DNA of 64,000 nt from Bacteroidota bacterium (lineage in GTDB: Bacteria; Bacteroidota; Bacteroidia; AKYH767-A; 2013-40CM-41-45), in the NCBI GenBank assembly GCA_016720655.1, contig JADKKE010000005.1, positions 1 to 64,000 of the forward strand, in the 5' to 3' direction. The notes below the pieces were generated by a model, which did no database searches, was not told the origin of the DNA, and was given only the letters and a program-made list of their open reading frames with translations. The translations under genes were made by a program, and so were the position numbers. Positions 48,701 through 57,312 of this stretch are shown piece by piece. The first letter of the stretch is position 1. Each line of letters opens with the position of its first letter.

Positions 48701-51278
48701 CACCGGATGGTGACCAGGTGTAACTGAAAGGTGAAGTTCCATTTGCCGGAACAACCGTTGCAAATCCATTGGACCCACCATTGCATGATACAGAGGAAGG
48801 AAATACTTGTGCTGTTGGCAATGGGTTCACGAACACTTCAACACTATCCGTCGACACACACGAATTCGCATCAGTCACTGTTACAGTGTAAGAAGAATTG
48901 ACCAAAGGTGAGACACTGAGCTGTGCTCCCGCAACAGTGCCCGGTTCCCATACATATGTTGTTCCTCCGCTTGCATTGAGAACGATTTGATCTCCCAAAC
49001 AAATATTCACATCCGCCCCTGCATCTGCAAGTGGAAGCGGATTGACTGTTAGTGTCACCTGATCTGTATTGGTACATCCGTTTGCATCCGTGGCAGTAAC
49101 AGTATATGTGCTGGTGACAGTGGGATTCACTGTTATCGAATCAGCTGTTGAACCACCTGGATTCCACAAATAAAAAATTCCGCCGGTAGCAGTGAATGTT
49201 GCCGAATCTCCAATACAGATCGCCTGGGGAATTCCTGCATCTGTTATGGGTAAAGGATTTACAGAAACTGTTTCCACGTCAGTTGAAGTACATCCATTGG
49301 CGTCCGTCACAGTTACCGTGTAATCGGTGCTCACTGATGGAGAAATTGTGAGTTGAGCATTTGTTGAGCCACCCGGATTCCAGAGATACGAGAGACCTCC
49401 GCTCGCATCCAAAGTTACAGAAGCTCCGAAACAAATGGTTTGCGGCAAGCCTGCATCAGCTACCGGTAGCGGATTTACTGAAACACTCGTTTGATCTGTT
49501 GAAGTACATCCATTCGCGTCAGTAACTGTGACGGTATAGGTTTCCAAAACCTGCGGAGCTACACTTATTTGTGCGGTAGTAGCACCGCCAGGATTCCATA
49601 CATACGAAACTCCGCCACTTGCAGTAAGTGTCGCAATGTTTCCGGTACAAATTGCTTGCGGTAATCCCGCATCCGCAACCGGCAAAGGATTTACTGTCAA
49701 AGTAGTTTGATCCGTTGAAGTACAACCATTGGCGTCTGTAACGGTTACTGTATATGAATTTGTTGCCGCCGGCGTAATTGTCAGCTGAGCGGAGGTTGTA
49801 CCGCCAGGATTCCAGAGATATGTAAGTCCGCCACTCGCCGTAAATGTCGCTGATTCTCCAATACAAATTGCCTGTGGAATTCCTGCATCAGCAACCGGCA
49901 GGGGATTTACAGTGACTGTTGCCTGATCTGTTGCAGTGCATCCACTGGCATTCGTTCCGGTCACAGTGTACGTTGCCGATCCGGCAGGTGTCACATTTAA
50001 CTGTGCCTGCGTGGCTCCTCCGGGATTCCATACATACGTTGACGCACCACTCGCCGTAAGGGTTGCACTTGTTCCGGCACATACAACCTGATCCGGACCT
50101 GCGTTCACGGTGGTCTGGGTCACCGTTATGCAATAGGAATACACCTGACTTCCGTTGTATGGACAATTATCATCAGTAACATTCGCCGTGAAACAATACG
50201 GTGTAGCACTCACTTGAGCGACTCCGGGAGTCCAGCAGAAAGTAGCTGTTGGACGTGTACCTGTTGTTGTAGTAAATGTCGCACCCGGAATTGAAGAATC
50301 CCATGTCACGGAGAGGTTCTGACTTGCATCCACATCGGCAGAATTAATTGTAAAACACGTTGGAGCGCCTGCGCATACTGTTTGTGAAAAATTATTTGTT
50401 CCATTCATCCCGCTGAGTGTAGGCAATACATTATTGCAATTGATCACTGTCAATTGAATATCGCGTTCCACGCTTCCGATTAAAATACCATTTCTATATT
50501 CCTGAACCAGTACGGCCATCACTGTTACTTCTAAATTTGTCGGAGTCATACAAATATCTCCGGTTTGGCTATTAAAAGATACAGCCGGTGAAGAAGAAAG
50601 AGGTTGTGTTGGAGAAAATGGAGCAGTATAAACAATGGGAAGTCCTGCCATGTCGTACGGAGTCATCATCGAATAAACCAATGAATCTCCATCGGGATCG
50701 AAACCACCATGGTTAAAACAATATTGTTGACCCAAACAAGCAAATGGAACAGGTTTGTTTGAAAAAACAGGAGAGTTATTGCAAGGAGCAATTGTATTGT
50801 CCAGTGTTGCGAAAATATACATCAGGGTTGAACCCGGATTATTGATATTGGTGATGGCGAGATTCCGGCAGCATAAATTGTAGCTGAAATTCCAATCGGC
50901 ACATGGACCTGGCAAAGTAATAATCCCAGTGTATACATACTCCTGAATGCCAGTGAAACTTCCGCCACTGCAGGTTGTCGTATCGCTTGAACAAATCGGA
51001 CTAATCTCTTGTCCTGTACCGGCAATTGGATACAAGGTTGCGTTGAACGATCCGTAACACGAAGAAGAATAAATGATGTCAGCGAATGGATCCGCTTGGA
51101 TTCCCACGCAGTCACGGTAGAATGACAAACTAACTTCATAACTATTCCCTCCCAAACATCGGTAGGTAAGATCCGCACCCATCGAGTGACTGGCATGCGC
51201 ATTCTTAATTCCTACACTACATGTCAGGAGAAAGAATGAAAAAAGAAAAATCCGTGTAAAATTTTCTTTCAACAGCAA
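45753..51278 (-). CDS. Giant PKD/SprB-repeat adhesin with gliding-motility type C-terminal domain
   Basis: 1841 aa. A secretory signal (FLFSFFLLTCSVGIKNAHA) precedes HSMGADLTYRCLGGNSYEV, an N-terminal domain often seen on such giants. Then come six Ig/PKD-like repeats of about 75 aa (ADAGxPQxICxGxSATxTASGG), about eight SprB repeats (CNGGSNG, GGTPxYSYxWxPGG), two more sandwich modules and two true PKD domains (NWDFGDGGVDSINSNPAHAY). The end is a CHU_C/T9SS type B sorting domain (YIPNAFTPNNNGVNDGFSA to IGHVTLVR). It is likely exposed on the surface or released, for adhesion or gliding. No in-frame ATG occurs near the signal peptide; the start shown is a TTG, so the exact N-terminus is uncertain. 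Confidence 0.88.
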   Translation of the reverse strand: MLLKENFTRIFLFSFFLLTCSVGIKNAHASHSMGADLTYRCLGGNSYEVSLSFYRDCVGIQADPFADIIYSSSCYGSFNATLYPIAGTGQEISPICSSDTTTCSGGSFTGIQEYVYTGIITLPGPCADWNFSYNLCCRNLAITNINNPGSTLMYIFATLDNTIAPCNNSPVFSNKPVPFACLGQQYCFNHGGFDPDGDSLVYSMMTPYDMAGLPIVYTAPFSPTQPLSSSPAVSFNSQTGDICMTPTNLEVTVMAVLVQEYRNGILIGSVERDIQLTVINCNNVLPTLSGMNGTNNFSQTVCAGAPTCFTINSADVDASQNLSVTWDSSIPGATFTTTTGTRPTATFCWTPGVAQVSATPYCFTANVTDDNCPYNGSQVYSYCITVTQTTVNAGPDQVVCAGTSATLTASGASTYVWNPGGATQAQLNVTPAGSATYTVTGTNASGCTATDQATVTVNPLPVADAGIPQAICIGESATFTASGGLTYLWNPGGTTSAQLTITPAATNSYTVTVTDANGCTSTDQTTLTVNPLPVADAGLPQAICTGNIATLTASGGVSYVWNPGGATTAQISVAPQVLETYTVTVTDANGCTSTDQTSVSVNPLPVADAGLPQTICFGASVTLDASGGLSYLWNPGGSTNAQLTISPSVSTDYTVTVTDANGCTSTDVETVSVNPLPITDAGIPQAICIGDSATFTATGGIFYLWNPGGSTADSITVNPTVTSTYTVTATDANGCTNTDQVTLTVNPLPLADAGADVNICLGDQIVLNASGGTTYVWEPGTVAGAQLSVSPLVNSSYTVTVTDANSCVSTDSVEVFVNPLPTAQVFPSSVSCNGGSNGFATVVPANGTSPFSYTWSPSGGSGVTATGLAAGTYTVTVTDDAGCTVSISTIVNEPTAVRVSSSMIPALCNGSTDGIAMVIANGGTPGYSYSWFPGGVVVDTVQGLAAGNYTVTVRDALGCTETSSVSVTEPTALNLNLVTSPALCNGGNSGSVAVGVSGGTAAYSYAWTPLGGTGSSMTAIPSANYTVVVTDAHSCTASNTAMVSQPTALVLATNSLAATCGVSDGSATVNVQGGTPAYLYSWNPAGGNGATTVGLPTGIYTVRVTDGNGCTKTAQANIPSRAGPSISANVDQNVLCNGGNQGEATVTVLSGIAPYQIHWSPSGKNAAVASNLSSGSYTVVVVDVNGCSAMDTLTIVQPEAIVTVLSATPALCNGSSDGTAQALATGGVPPYQYLWSPTGSSSATISGLSANTYTLTVTDENGCQHTDRAIVSQPPAIHTVTNSLPAACNGTPTGSVSVLAQGGSPGYNYHWTPGGVNAALVSGLFSGTYYVTVRDTNGCVKIDSSEVLQPEPLELATITTPVSCFGAASGTAQVDVNGGTPAYSYLWSPGAETSSQLSNLNVGLYEVTVTDHNACVSTASVNIVQAAPLAIQGNVPDTICIGQSALLEVNVSGGTSPYSYLWSTGDTTVSTQASPLTTSTYTVSVSDAFNCPTEPQVIILPVFPPLQVQATGDIEMCAGNSAPINANAAGGNGGPYSYSWNDSLINSASATVSPSHDSSFVVTVTDGCSPPVHDQVDMIIHPLPEVQFLPHTIEGCTPVLVDFQNYSSTPEGSLFTWNLGDQTMSNDTAPVHVYDQPGTYDVGLTIVSPEGCRSDLFVNDVVTVYGYPLADFSPSTSEVSIFNPVINFTDLSLDAITWNWDFGDGGVDSINSNPAHAYGDSGTYTIRLIVTSNGACPDTTYRQIHVEDVFTIYIPNAFTPNNNGVNDGFSAKGHGILKYEMWIIDRWGLEIFHSTDIEQEWDGTYYGNHSLCQNDVYEYVIDVIDFLEKKHRFIGHVTLVR

Positions 51279-51614
51279 GAAATTAAATGAATGAATAGTT
51301 CCCTTGAACTTAAAGTCGTGAAGTAATTATAACTTACTGTTTGCAAAATGAAGTATTCGCATTTCAATTGTGTTTCACGAAAAGTTGAACGCCGAAAATG
51401 TTGATATCAATTTTGCAATCGTCTTCTGTTTCGAAAGCAATTTAAAATCCTTATGTGGAACTAACAAAAGAAAAATTTATTATGTTAAGTGAGTTATGAG
51501 TGAGTTATGAGTTATGATGAGTTTTGAGTTATGAGTTATGAATGTCGTTCGCTACTGAACAGAAACCCAGTAATTTAATAATATACTAACATAACATTCA
51601 GGGCAACATAACAT
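51279..51614. repeat. Intergenic region with GAGTTATGA word array
   Basis: 336 bp without a gene. From 51487 to 51543 a word GAGTTATGA or close variants recurs about seven times in direct orientation with irregular 0-6 base spacing. The rest is AT-rich and featureless, apart from two copies of ACATAACATTCAG close together (51590-51617) at the end of the sigma-partner gene. Confidence 0.65.
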
Positions 51615-52295
51615 TCAGCATCGATCTCTGTCGATCTCTGTTTTGAACTCTTCGATTTCAGAAACAAATGCCATGGCCTTGGCGATGGAGTGTGCACCAG
51701 AGTTTTCGAGGAGGCTTTGTACCCAGAAATTATTTTTATTTGTGTATGAGCATTTGCGGTAAAGCCATATAGAGACGGGAATCAGCAGTAAACTAAAAAG
51801 AATATTTGCGATCCACCAGGATGTAGTAAATCCAGCTACCACATCTATTCCTGCGATTAATTTACAAGTCATAATGATGTACACCAGATAAAAGGGAATA
51901 CACAGAAATGCAAAACGAATGTAATTCAGCAGCGATGCCTCGAGACTGACAAGTTTCTTCTGGATGTTTATCACCGAATCGCTGTAATGCAATTCTTGAA
52001 TCGTCATGATCTGGCGGATGCATCCATAAATATCAATCATCAAGAACAAAATCAAAGCTGAAGCAGAAAGAACAAAATACCAGGTCGAACTATTTTCATG
52101 AATGAATAGACCAAGAAAGAAAATAATTACAAGCACAAATGCAATTTCCAACATCCTATTTCTTTTCAAAGGAGCTAAAGCTGAAACAGATTTTTGAGTC
52201 TGTAATTCTGTAATGCAACGTTTGTTCAAAGCCAGGGATTTTTCAAGACGGGAATCGTGCGTTTTCCAGATCGCTTTTAATTCATCTGCTTCCAT
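51615..52295 (-). CDS. Membrane protein paired with the ECF sigma factor (probable anti-sigma factor)
   Basis: 226 aa. About 70 N-terminal cytosolic residues (MEADELKAIWKTHDSRLEKS) precede four hydrophobic segments: IAFVLVIIFFLGLFI, YFVLSASALILFLMI, FAFLCIPFYLVYIIM and IANILFSLLLIPVSIWLY. A short charged tail ends ETEIDRDRC. Its place 10 bp after an ECF sigma gene argues for a membrane anti-sigma factor. It lacks the zinc-binding HxxxCxxC motif of ZAS proteins and the FecR domain common in Bacteroidota. Family not recognised; role inferred from context. Confidence 0.6.
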   Translation of the reverse strand: MEADELKAIWKTHDSRLEKSLALNKRCITELQTQKSVSALAPLKRNRMLEIAFVLVIIFFLGLFIHENSSTWYFVLSASALILFLMIDIYGCIRQIMTIQELHYSDSVINIQKKLVSLEASLLNYIRFAFLCIPFYLVYIIMTCKLIAGIDVVAGFTTSWWIANILFSLLLIPVSIWLYRKCSYTNKNNFWVQSLLENSGAHSIAKAMAFVSEIEEFKTEIDRDRC

Positions 52296-52305
52296 AGAGG
52301 TTTTA

Positions 52306-52794
52306 TTAAAGTGATTTGAATTTTAATTTCAGTAGTTCTTTTATTCTACTCAGCTTTGTTGCAACATTGGTTACTGTGATGCCCAGAATTTCTGAAATTT
52401 CTCCATAACTCTTGTCTTCCAGATACAATAAGATCAAGGCACGATCCAGTTCCTTCAGCTCTAAAATGAATCTCTGCAAACGTTGAATATTCTCTTCTAA
52501 GTCATCTTCTTGTTCATTCTCAATTTCTATCAGATTTTCACTCAGCACATGTACGTTTTTTTGCCGCCTGTCTTTCCGATAAAATGAAATAGCCACATTT
52601 AAGGCTACCCGATACATCCATGTTGAAAATTTAAAATTAGCATTATAAGCAGCAAAAGATCGCCACAACTGATACACAATTTCCTGTGCAAGGTCTTCAC
52701 GATCGGATCTATCCCGACAGTAGGAATTGCAGATCTTGAACAGAATTCTTTTATGTTGCTGGATCAGAGCAATGAATTGGTCATTCACTTCCAT
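52306..52794 (-). CDS. ECF-type RNA polymerase sigma-70 factor
   Basis: 162 aa from ATG 52794 (MEVNDQFIALIQQHKRILF); the frame opens at 52812. Region 2 is visible as ICNSYCRDRSDREDLAQEIVYQLWRSF and FSTWMYRVALNVAISFYRKD. An acidic linker (EIENEQEDDLEEN) leads to region 4 (LILLYLEDKSYGEISEILGI, TNVATKLSRIKELLK). It directs polymerase to an extracytoplasmic or stress regulon. Co-transcribed with the four-segment membrane protein. Targets are not evident in the window. Confidence 0.92.
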   Translation of the reverse strand: MEVNDQFIALIQQHKRILFKICNSYCRDRSDREDLAQEIVYQLWRSFAAYNANFKFSTWMYRVALNVAISFYRKDRRQKNVHVLSENLIEIENEQEDDLEENIQRLQRFILELKELDRALILLYLEDKSYGEISEILGITVTNVATKLSRIKELLKLKFKSL

Positions 52795-52875
52795 CGTATA
52801 AGCGGAAATCAATATCTTGATAATACACTATTATTCGCATGACAATGTAAAAAATCACAAGAGAACCGGGAAAAA

Positions 52876-53025
52876 GTTAGAAATTAGATATTAGAAATTA
52901 GAAATTAGAAAACTATGATAAATGAAGAAGCATATAATTTAAGAAAAGGACTCTCTAATTGTAGAACACAGAACTCGAAACACTGAACCATGAACTGACC
53001 TTGAACTTTAAACCTTGAACCTTAA
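52876..53025. repeat. Two word arrays: TTAGAAA type and GAACCTTGAAC type
   Basis: 52876-52912 repeats TTAGAAA/TTAGATA four to five times. 52961-53025 repeats GAACCTTGAAC, TGAACC and TTTAAACC words and runs into the photolyase stop codon at 53022. No gene or hairpin fits. Confidence 0.65.
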
Positions 53026-54332
53026 ACCACTTTACTCAAACCATTTTTATAAAACTCCAGGCATCTTTTTCGGGCGAATGTATAATCTACCATTGGTCGC
53101 GGATAAGTTAATTCCTGGAATTCCGGTACCCATTTTTTTATATATGTAAAATGAGGATCGAAGCGTTTGGTTTGTTCGTCCATACTAAAAATCCTGAAGT
53201 AAGGTGCGGCATCTACGCCTGTTCCGGCACTCCATTGCCAACCACCATTGTTGCTGGACAATTCGTAATCGAGAAGTTTTTGTGCAAAATAGGCTTCTCC
53301 CCATCTCCAGTCGATCAGAAGATATTTCGTGAGGAACATTGCTGTAATCATTCGAACACGATTGTGCATAAATCCCGTTTCGTTGAGTTCCCTCATTCCC
53401 GCATCGACAATCGGATAACCGGTGAGACCCTTGCACCAACGTTCAAATTCATCCTCTTTGTTTCTCCATTTCAAAAAATTATACTGCGACTTGAAAGTAC
53501 TGTTCACCACATGCGGAAAATGCCAGAGAATAGCCATATAAAATTCTCTCCAGATTAATTCATTTACCCATTTCTCTGAAATCGTCCAGGCAAACCTAAA
53601 CAGCTCACGCATACTTACAGTACCAAAACGCATGTGAATACTCAACTGTGATGTCCCCCGAATACCCGGAAAATCACGGTTGTCGGCATACTTGCGAATG
53701 ACTTCTTCATTCAGTTTCACGGAAGGAAATTCAAAATCGGAATTTTGAAATCCAATCTGCTCCAATGGAATTATCGGACGAGACTCTGCAGAAACAAAAT
53801 TTTCAAAATAATTTTCTGTCGGGAAAGACGCAAATGCATCCTCCGTCACATTCATTTTCCAACGCTTCATGTAAGGAGTGAAGACGGTGTAGGGTGTTCC
53901 ATCCTCTTTAACAACTTCGTTCTTTTCAAAAATCACCTGATCTTTGAAGGACTGAAAGCGGATGTTATGCTGGTTCAAAAAAACCTCGACGAGGCGATCT
54001 CTCTCCTTTGCATACGGTTCGTAGTCAGTATTGGCGAAGACATTCGCAAGAGGATTTTCGGCACATATTTTTTTCCAAACGTCGATTGGTTTACCACAAT
54101 ACACTTCCAATCGGGAACCTGAAGTGTGCAATTGTTTGTTTAAATTTTCAAGTTGGCGATGAATGAAGACCAATCGCAAATCCTTTTTATCCTCCAGTTT
54201 ATCCAGAATTTCTGTGTCTAGAATAAAAACAGCTTTTACTTTTAACCCCGAACGCAAAGCATGATACAAACCCGCGTTATCATGCAAACGCAAGTCCCTG
54301 CGAAACCAGAAGATGGAGATAGGTTGGGACAT
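53022..54332 (-). CDS. Deoxyribodipyrimidine photolyase (cryptochrome/photolyase family)
   Basis: 436 aa FAD enzyme that repairs UV-induced pyrimidine dimers with blue light. The N-terminal antenna domain begins ISIFWFRRDLRLHDNAGL. The catalytic FAD domain has WVNELIWREFYMAILW, the helix MRELNETGFMHNRVRMI and the strongly conserved SSNNGGWQWSAGTGVDAAPYFRIF. Trp residues for electron transfer are present around WRWGEAYFAQ and GWQW. Length and order fit class I CPD photolyase; a (6-4) or DASH activity is less likely but not excluded. ATG 54332 begins directly at the family start. Confidence 0.9.
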   Translation of the reverse strand: MSQPISIFWFRRDLRLHDNAGLYHALRSGLKVKAVFILDTEILDKLEDKKDLRLVFIHRQLENLNKQLHTSGSRLEVYCGKPIDVWKKICAENPLANVFANTDYEPYAKERDRLVEVFLNQHNIRFQSFKDQVIFEKNEVVKEDGTPYTVFTPYMKRWKMNVTEDAFASFPTENYFENFVSAESRPIIPLEQIGFQNSDFEFPSVKLNEEVIRKYADNRDFPGIRGTSQLSIHMRFGTVSMRELFRFAWTISEKWVNELIWREFYMAILWHFPHVVNSTFKSQYNFLKWRNKEDEFERWCKGLTGYPIVDAGMRELNETGFMHNRVRMITAMFLTKYLLIDWRWGEAYFAQKLLDYELSSNNGGWQWSAGTGVDAAPYFRIFSMDEQTKRFDPHFTYIKKWVPEFQELTYPRPMVDYTFARKRCLEFYKNGLSKVV

Positions 54333-54337
54333 GGGGA

Positions 54338-54404
54338 TTTTGGGATTGATGATTGTAGATTGTTGATTTTTGATTGATTGATGATTGTAGATTGCTGATT
54401 TGAT
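54338..54404. repeat. GATTGATGATTGTAGATT word array
   Basis: The whole 72-bp gap between two minus-strand genes is made of variants of GATTGTAGATT and TTGATTTTTGATTG. The longer word GATTGATGATTGTAGATTG appears twice in close succession. Confidence 0.7.
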
Positions 54405-55310
54405 TTACATGAGTGTCTGAAGACTTTCTTTCAAATCTGAATGGAGAAATTTATATCCAGTGTTTAAAACCTTTTTATTTGAAACATTTTGTCCAAACAA
54501 AACAATGTCGGCCTTTTCTCCTAAAATTAAACGAAGCATAAAAGCAGGAACAGGTATTGGCCAAAAGGGACGATGCATAGTATGTGCAATTGATCTGATG
54601 AATTCTTTGTTGGTAACAGGAAACGAAGCAACTGCATTGTAAACTCCATTCATTTTATCATCCCGGATCGATTGCAAGATCAATTGGCATACATCATCGA
54701 TATGGATCCAGGAAATAATTTGCTCGCCGGTTCCGAATGCTGATCCTGCAAACAAGCCAACTTGCTTTTTCAGAACCGGCAGTGCGCCACCATCTTTTGC
54801 AAGTACGAATCCAATTCTCAGGATTACTACACGGATTCCAAGTTTTTCAAAGCGCATCGCAGCTTCTTCCCACTCCCTGCAAATTTTTCCAAGAAAATCA
54901 TTTCCTGCATCCCTGGATTCATCGACACCCGTAATGCCGGAATTCCCATAAAAACCGATAGCAGATGCAGAAACGAGAGTTTTAACAGAATGGTCCCCTG
55001 ATTTGAGGCTATTATATAAGGTATCCAGACCGTCAACCCTACTCCGGAGGATCTCTTTTTTCCTTTTTTCTGACCATTTTTTATCTGCGATTCCGGTTCC
55101 AGCAAGATTTACAATGGTATGAACGTTATTAAATGCATTCGGAGGCACTGCATTTTCTTCAGGATTCCACTGAAAAACAGGACATTCCAATTTCACAGAA
55201 TTTCTGGAAAGAATTGAATATTGCATTTTTTCACTAAAAAGGTGATTTCTAAGCCTTGTTCCGATAAGTCCTGTGGCACCTGTAATGAGAATTCCTGCAT
55301 CCTTGGTCAT
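54405..55310 (-). CDS. TIGR01777-type NAD(P)-binding epimerase-like protein
   Basis: 301 aa from ATG 55310 (MTKDAGILITGATGLIGTRL); the open frame to 55316 begins with TTG. The GATGLIG Rossmann motif is at residue 10. Other segments include NLAGTGIADKKWSEKRKKEI, LVSASAIGFYGNSG, REWEEAAMRFEKLGIRVVILR, WIHIDDVCQLI and NAVASFPVTNKEFIRSIA, all characteristic of the SDR subgroup related to E. coli YfcH. The reaction is not known. It has no operon partner in view. Confidence 0.87.
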   Translation of the reverse strand: MTKDAGILITGATGLIGTRLRNHLFSEKMQYSILSRNSVKLECPVFQWNPEENAVPPNAFNNVHTIVNLAGTGIADKKWSEKRKKEILRSRVDGLDTLYNSLKSGDHSVKTLVSASAIGFYGNSGITGVDESRDAGNDFLGKICREWEEAAMRFEKLGIRVVILRIGFVLAKDGGALPVLKKQVGLFAGSAFGTGEQIISWIHIDDVCQLILQSIRDDKMNGVYNAVASFPVTNKEFIRSIAHTMHRPFWPIPVPAFMLRLILGEKADIVLFGQNVSNKKVLNTGYKFLHSDLKESLQTLM

Positions 55311-55448
55311 AATCAATTCTCCCTGATACCATATGACAAGATCTAACTCAAATTGTTTTAAATTTGTTTAAAAATAGGCCCATTTTCGGCCTTTCTTTTC
55401 GGCCGTGTTTATTCACTATTGCTTCTTTAAGAATAATTTACAAGAGTA

Positions 55449-55479
55449 TTTGTGGAGATTCAAAATTATCCTACTTTTG
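55449..55479 (+). promoter_or_regulatory. Promoter of the rplM translation operon
   Basis: TTTG (55449-55452), a 19-bp spacer and TACTTTTG (55472-55479) fit the Bacteroidota consensus exactly. The GTG start of rplM is 55 bp beyond. The leader begins with a CCCCTTCGGGG hairpin (55483-55493). Confidence 0.8.
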
Positions 55480-55534
55480 CAACCCCTTCGGGGAAACCAA
55501 TTTTTTGCTAATAACCTTTAAAAATCATTGAAAA

Positions 55535-55981
55535 GTGGACGCAGTGAGCTATAAAACTGTTTCGGTTAACGCCAAATCAGCAAACAAAACCTGGGTACTT
55601 GTAGATGCCAGCGACATGGTCGTAGGCCGTCTTTCTTCCGAAGTGGCTAAAATCCTTCGCGGAAAGCACAAACCAAGTTATACCCCACACGCAGATTGTG
55701 GTGACTATGTCATCATTGTCAATGCAGAGAAAATTCGTTTCACCGGTAATAAGATGAACGATAAAGAATACGTACACTACACGGGTTATCCGGGTGGACA
55801 GCGTTTCGCGACGCCTACGGAATGGATGCGCAAGAATCCTGCGATGATCCTTGAGAATGCTATTCGTGGCATGCTCCCGAAGAATCGTCTCGGTCGTGAA
55901 ATCTACCGTAATCTTCATATCTACGTCGGCAGTGAGCATCCGCATACAGCTCAGCAACCAAAAACTCTTAAACTCTCCTAA
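55535..55981 (+). CDS. rplM: Ribosomal protein L13 (uL13)
   Basis: 148 aa large-subunit protein. The start is GTG (55535): the following DAVSYKTVSVNAKSANKTW matches the usual Bacteroidota L13 N-terminus, and no ATG lies nearby. Conserved segments: LVDASDMVVGRLSSEVAKIL, RGKHKPSYTPHADCGDYVI, HYTGYPGGQRF, NAIRGMLPKNRLGREI and YVGSEHPHTAQQP. It leads the rplM-rpsI-rpsB-tsf operon and is followed by rpsI after 9 bp. Confidence 0.97.
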   Translation: MDAVSYKTVSVNAKSANKTWVLVDASDMVVGRLSSEVAKILRGKHKPSYTPHADCGDYVIIVNAEKIRFTGNKMNDKEYVHYTGYPGGQRFATPTEWMRKNPAMILENAIRGMLPKNRLGREIYRNLHIYVGSEHPHTAQQPKTLKLS

Positions 55982-55990
55982 AGTACAGTC

Positions 55991-56377
55991 ATGGCTATTA
56001 TCCATTCTATTGGTAGAAGAAAGACCTCAATTGCCCGTGTCTATGTAGACCTCGGCAACGGAAACATTAAAGTTAACGATCGCGAATTCAAAGAATATTT
56101 TCCGACCGGTCCACTGCAGTATATTGTTACACAAGCGCAAACTGCTGTGAATGCAAAAGAAATGTACGATATCAATGTAACCGTTGATGGTGGCGGAATC
56201 AAAGGCCAGGCTGAAGCGATTCGTTTGGGTATTGCACGTTGCCTCGTGAAAGTGAACGAAGAGCACAAGCCTACACTTCGTAAAGAAGGATTGCTTACCC
56301 GTGACCCACGCATGGTGGAACGGAAAAAGCCGGGACAAAAGAAAGCCCGTAAACGCTTCCAGTTCTCCAAACGTTAA
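55991..56377 (+). CDS. rpsI: Ribosomal protein S9 (uS9)
   Basis: 128 aa. Begins SIGRRKTSIARVYVDLGNG and ends in the conserved tail KKPGQKKARKRFQFSKR, whose last residues contact P-site tRNA. VDGGGIKGQAEAIRLGIARCL is the middle signature. It forms the universal L13-S9 pair. The 54-bp gap to rpsB is filled by the AT-rich word array CAATCTTCAATC / CAATCTACAATTC. Confidence 0.98.
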   Translation: MAIIHSIGRRKTSIARVYVDLGNGNIKVNDREFKEYFPTGPLQYIVTQAQTAVNAKEMYDINVTVDGGGIKGQAEAIRLGIARCLVKVNEEHKPTLRKEGLLTRDPRMVERKKPGQKKARKRFQFSKR

Positions 56378-56431
56378 TCGGAGTTCCATTTCAATCTTCA
56401 ATCAAGAATTTACAATCTACAATTCAATAAA

Positions 56432-57280
56432 ATGTCCAGAGTTTCATACAACGATTTACTCGAAGCAGGTGCCCACTTCGGCCACTTGAAAAGCAAATGG
56501 AACCCGAAAATGGCTCCATATATTTTCATGGAAGCCCGTGGTATCCACATCATCGACCTCAACAAGACTGTTGCTAAAATTGACGAAGCAGCGAATGCAA
56601 TGAAACAAATTGCAAAGTCAGGGAAGAAAGTATTGTTCGTCGCTACCAAAAAGCAGGCAAAAGAAATTGTCTCTGCCGGTGCCGAAAAAGTGAACATGCC
56701 TTTCATCACTGAACGCTGGCCCGGAGGAATGCTCACCAATTTCGCTACTGTACGTAAGTCAGTAAAGAAAATGACAGGCTTCGAGAAAATGGCAACGGAT
56801 GGTACATTCGACAACATTTCCAAGAAAGAGCGTCTGCAGATCACTCGTCAGAAAGCGAAAATGGAAAAGTTCCTCGGTAGTATCTCTGACCTGAGTCGTC
56901 TTCCTGCAGCTTTGTTCATCGTGGACATCAACAAAGAACACATCGCAGTTGCAGAAGCTCAGAAACTCAACATCCCGACTTTCGCAATCACCGATACAAA
57001 TACAGATCCTACACAGGTTGATTTTGCAATTCCTGCAAATGATGACGCAACGAAATCCATTGCTTTGATCGTTGACACAATGGTTAGTGCAATCGAAGAA
57101 GGACTTGCTGAACGCAAGGTTGACAAGGAGATGGAAAAAGAGAAAGAAGAAGAAGAAACAGCAGCAGGATTGGAAAAAGTTGTCGCAGCTGCTGATGACG
57201 AAGAAGAAACAGAAGGTGGAAAACCTGCAGCACCAAAGGCTGGAGCAACACCACGCAAGAGAACAACAAATCGCAAGTAA
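56432..57280 (+). CDS. rpsB: Ribosomal protein S2 (uS2)
   Basis: 282 aa small-subunit protein. Motifs: LLEAGAHFGHLKSKWNPKM, APYIFMEARGIHIIDLNKT, FVATKKQAKEI, RWPGGMLTNF, PAALFIVDINKEHIAVAEA, and PTFAITDTNTDP. The C-terminal 60 residues are a low-complexity Glu/Lys/Ala-rich extension (EKEKEEEETAAGLEKVV and beyond) that is common in this phylum and explains the greater length. rpsB-tsf adjacency is standard (32 bp gap). Confidence 0.97.
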   Translation: MSRVSYNDLLEAGAHFGHLKSKWNPKMAPYIFMEARGIHIIDLNKTVAKIDEAANAMKQIAKSGKKVLFVATKKQAKEIVSAGAEKVNMPFITERWPGGMLTNFATVRKSVKKMTGFEKMATDGTFDNISKKERLQITRQKAKMEKFLGSISDLSRLPAALFIVDINKEHIAVAEAQKLNIPTFAITDTNTDPTQVDFAIPANDDATKSIALIVDTMVSAIEEGLAERKVDKEMEKEKEEEETAAGLEKVVAAADDEEETEGGKPAAPKAGATPRKRTTNRK

Positions 57281-57312
57281 TTTATTACCATTAATTAATA
57301 AGGAGTACAAAA

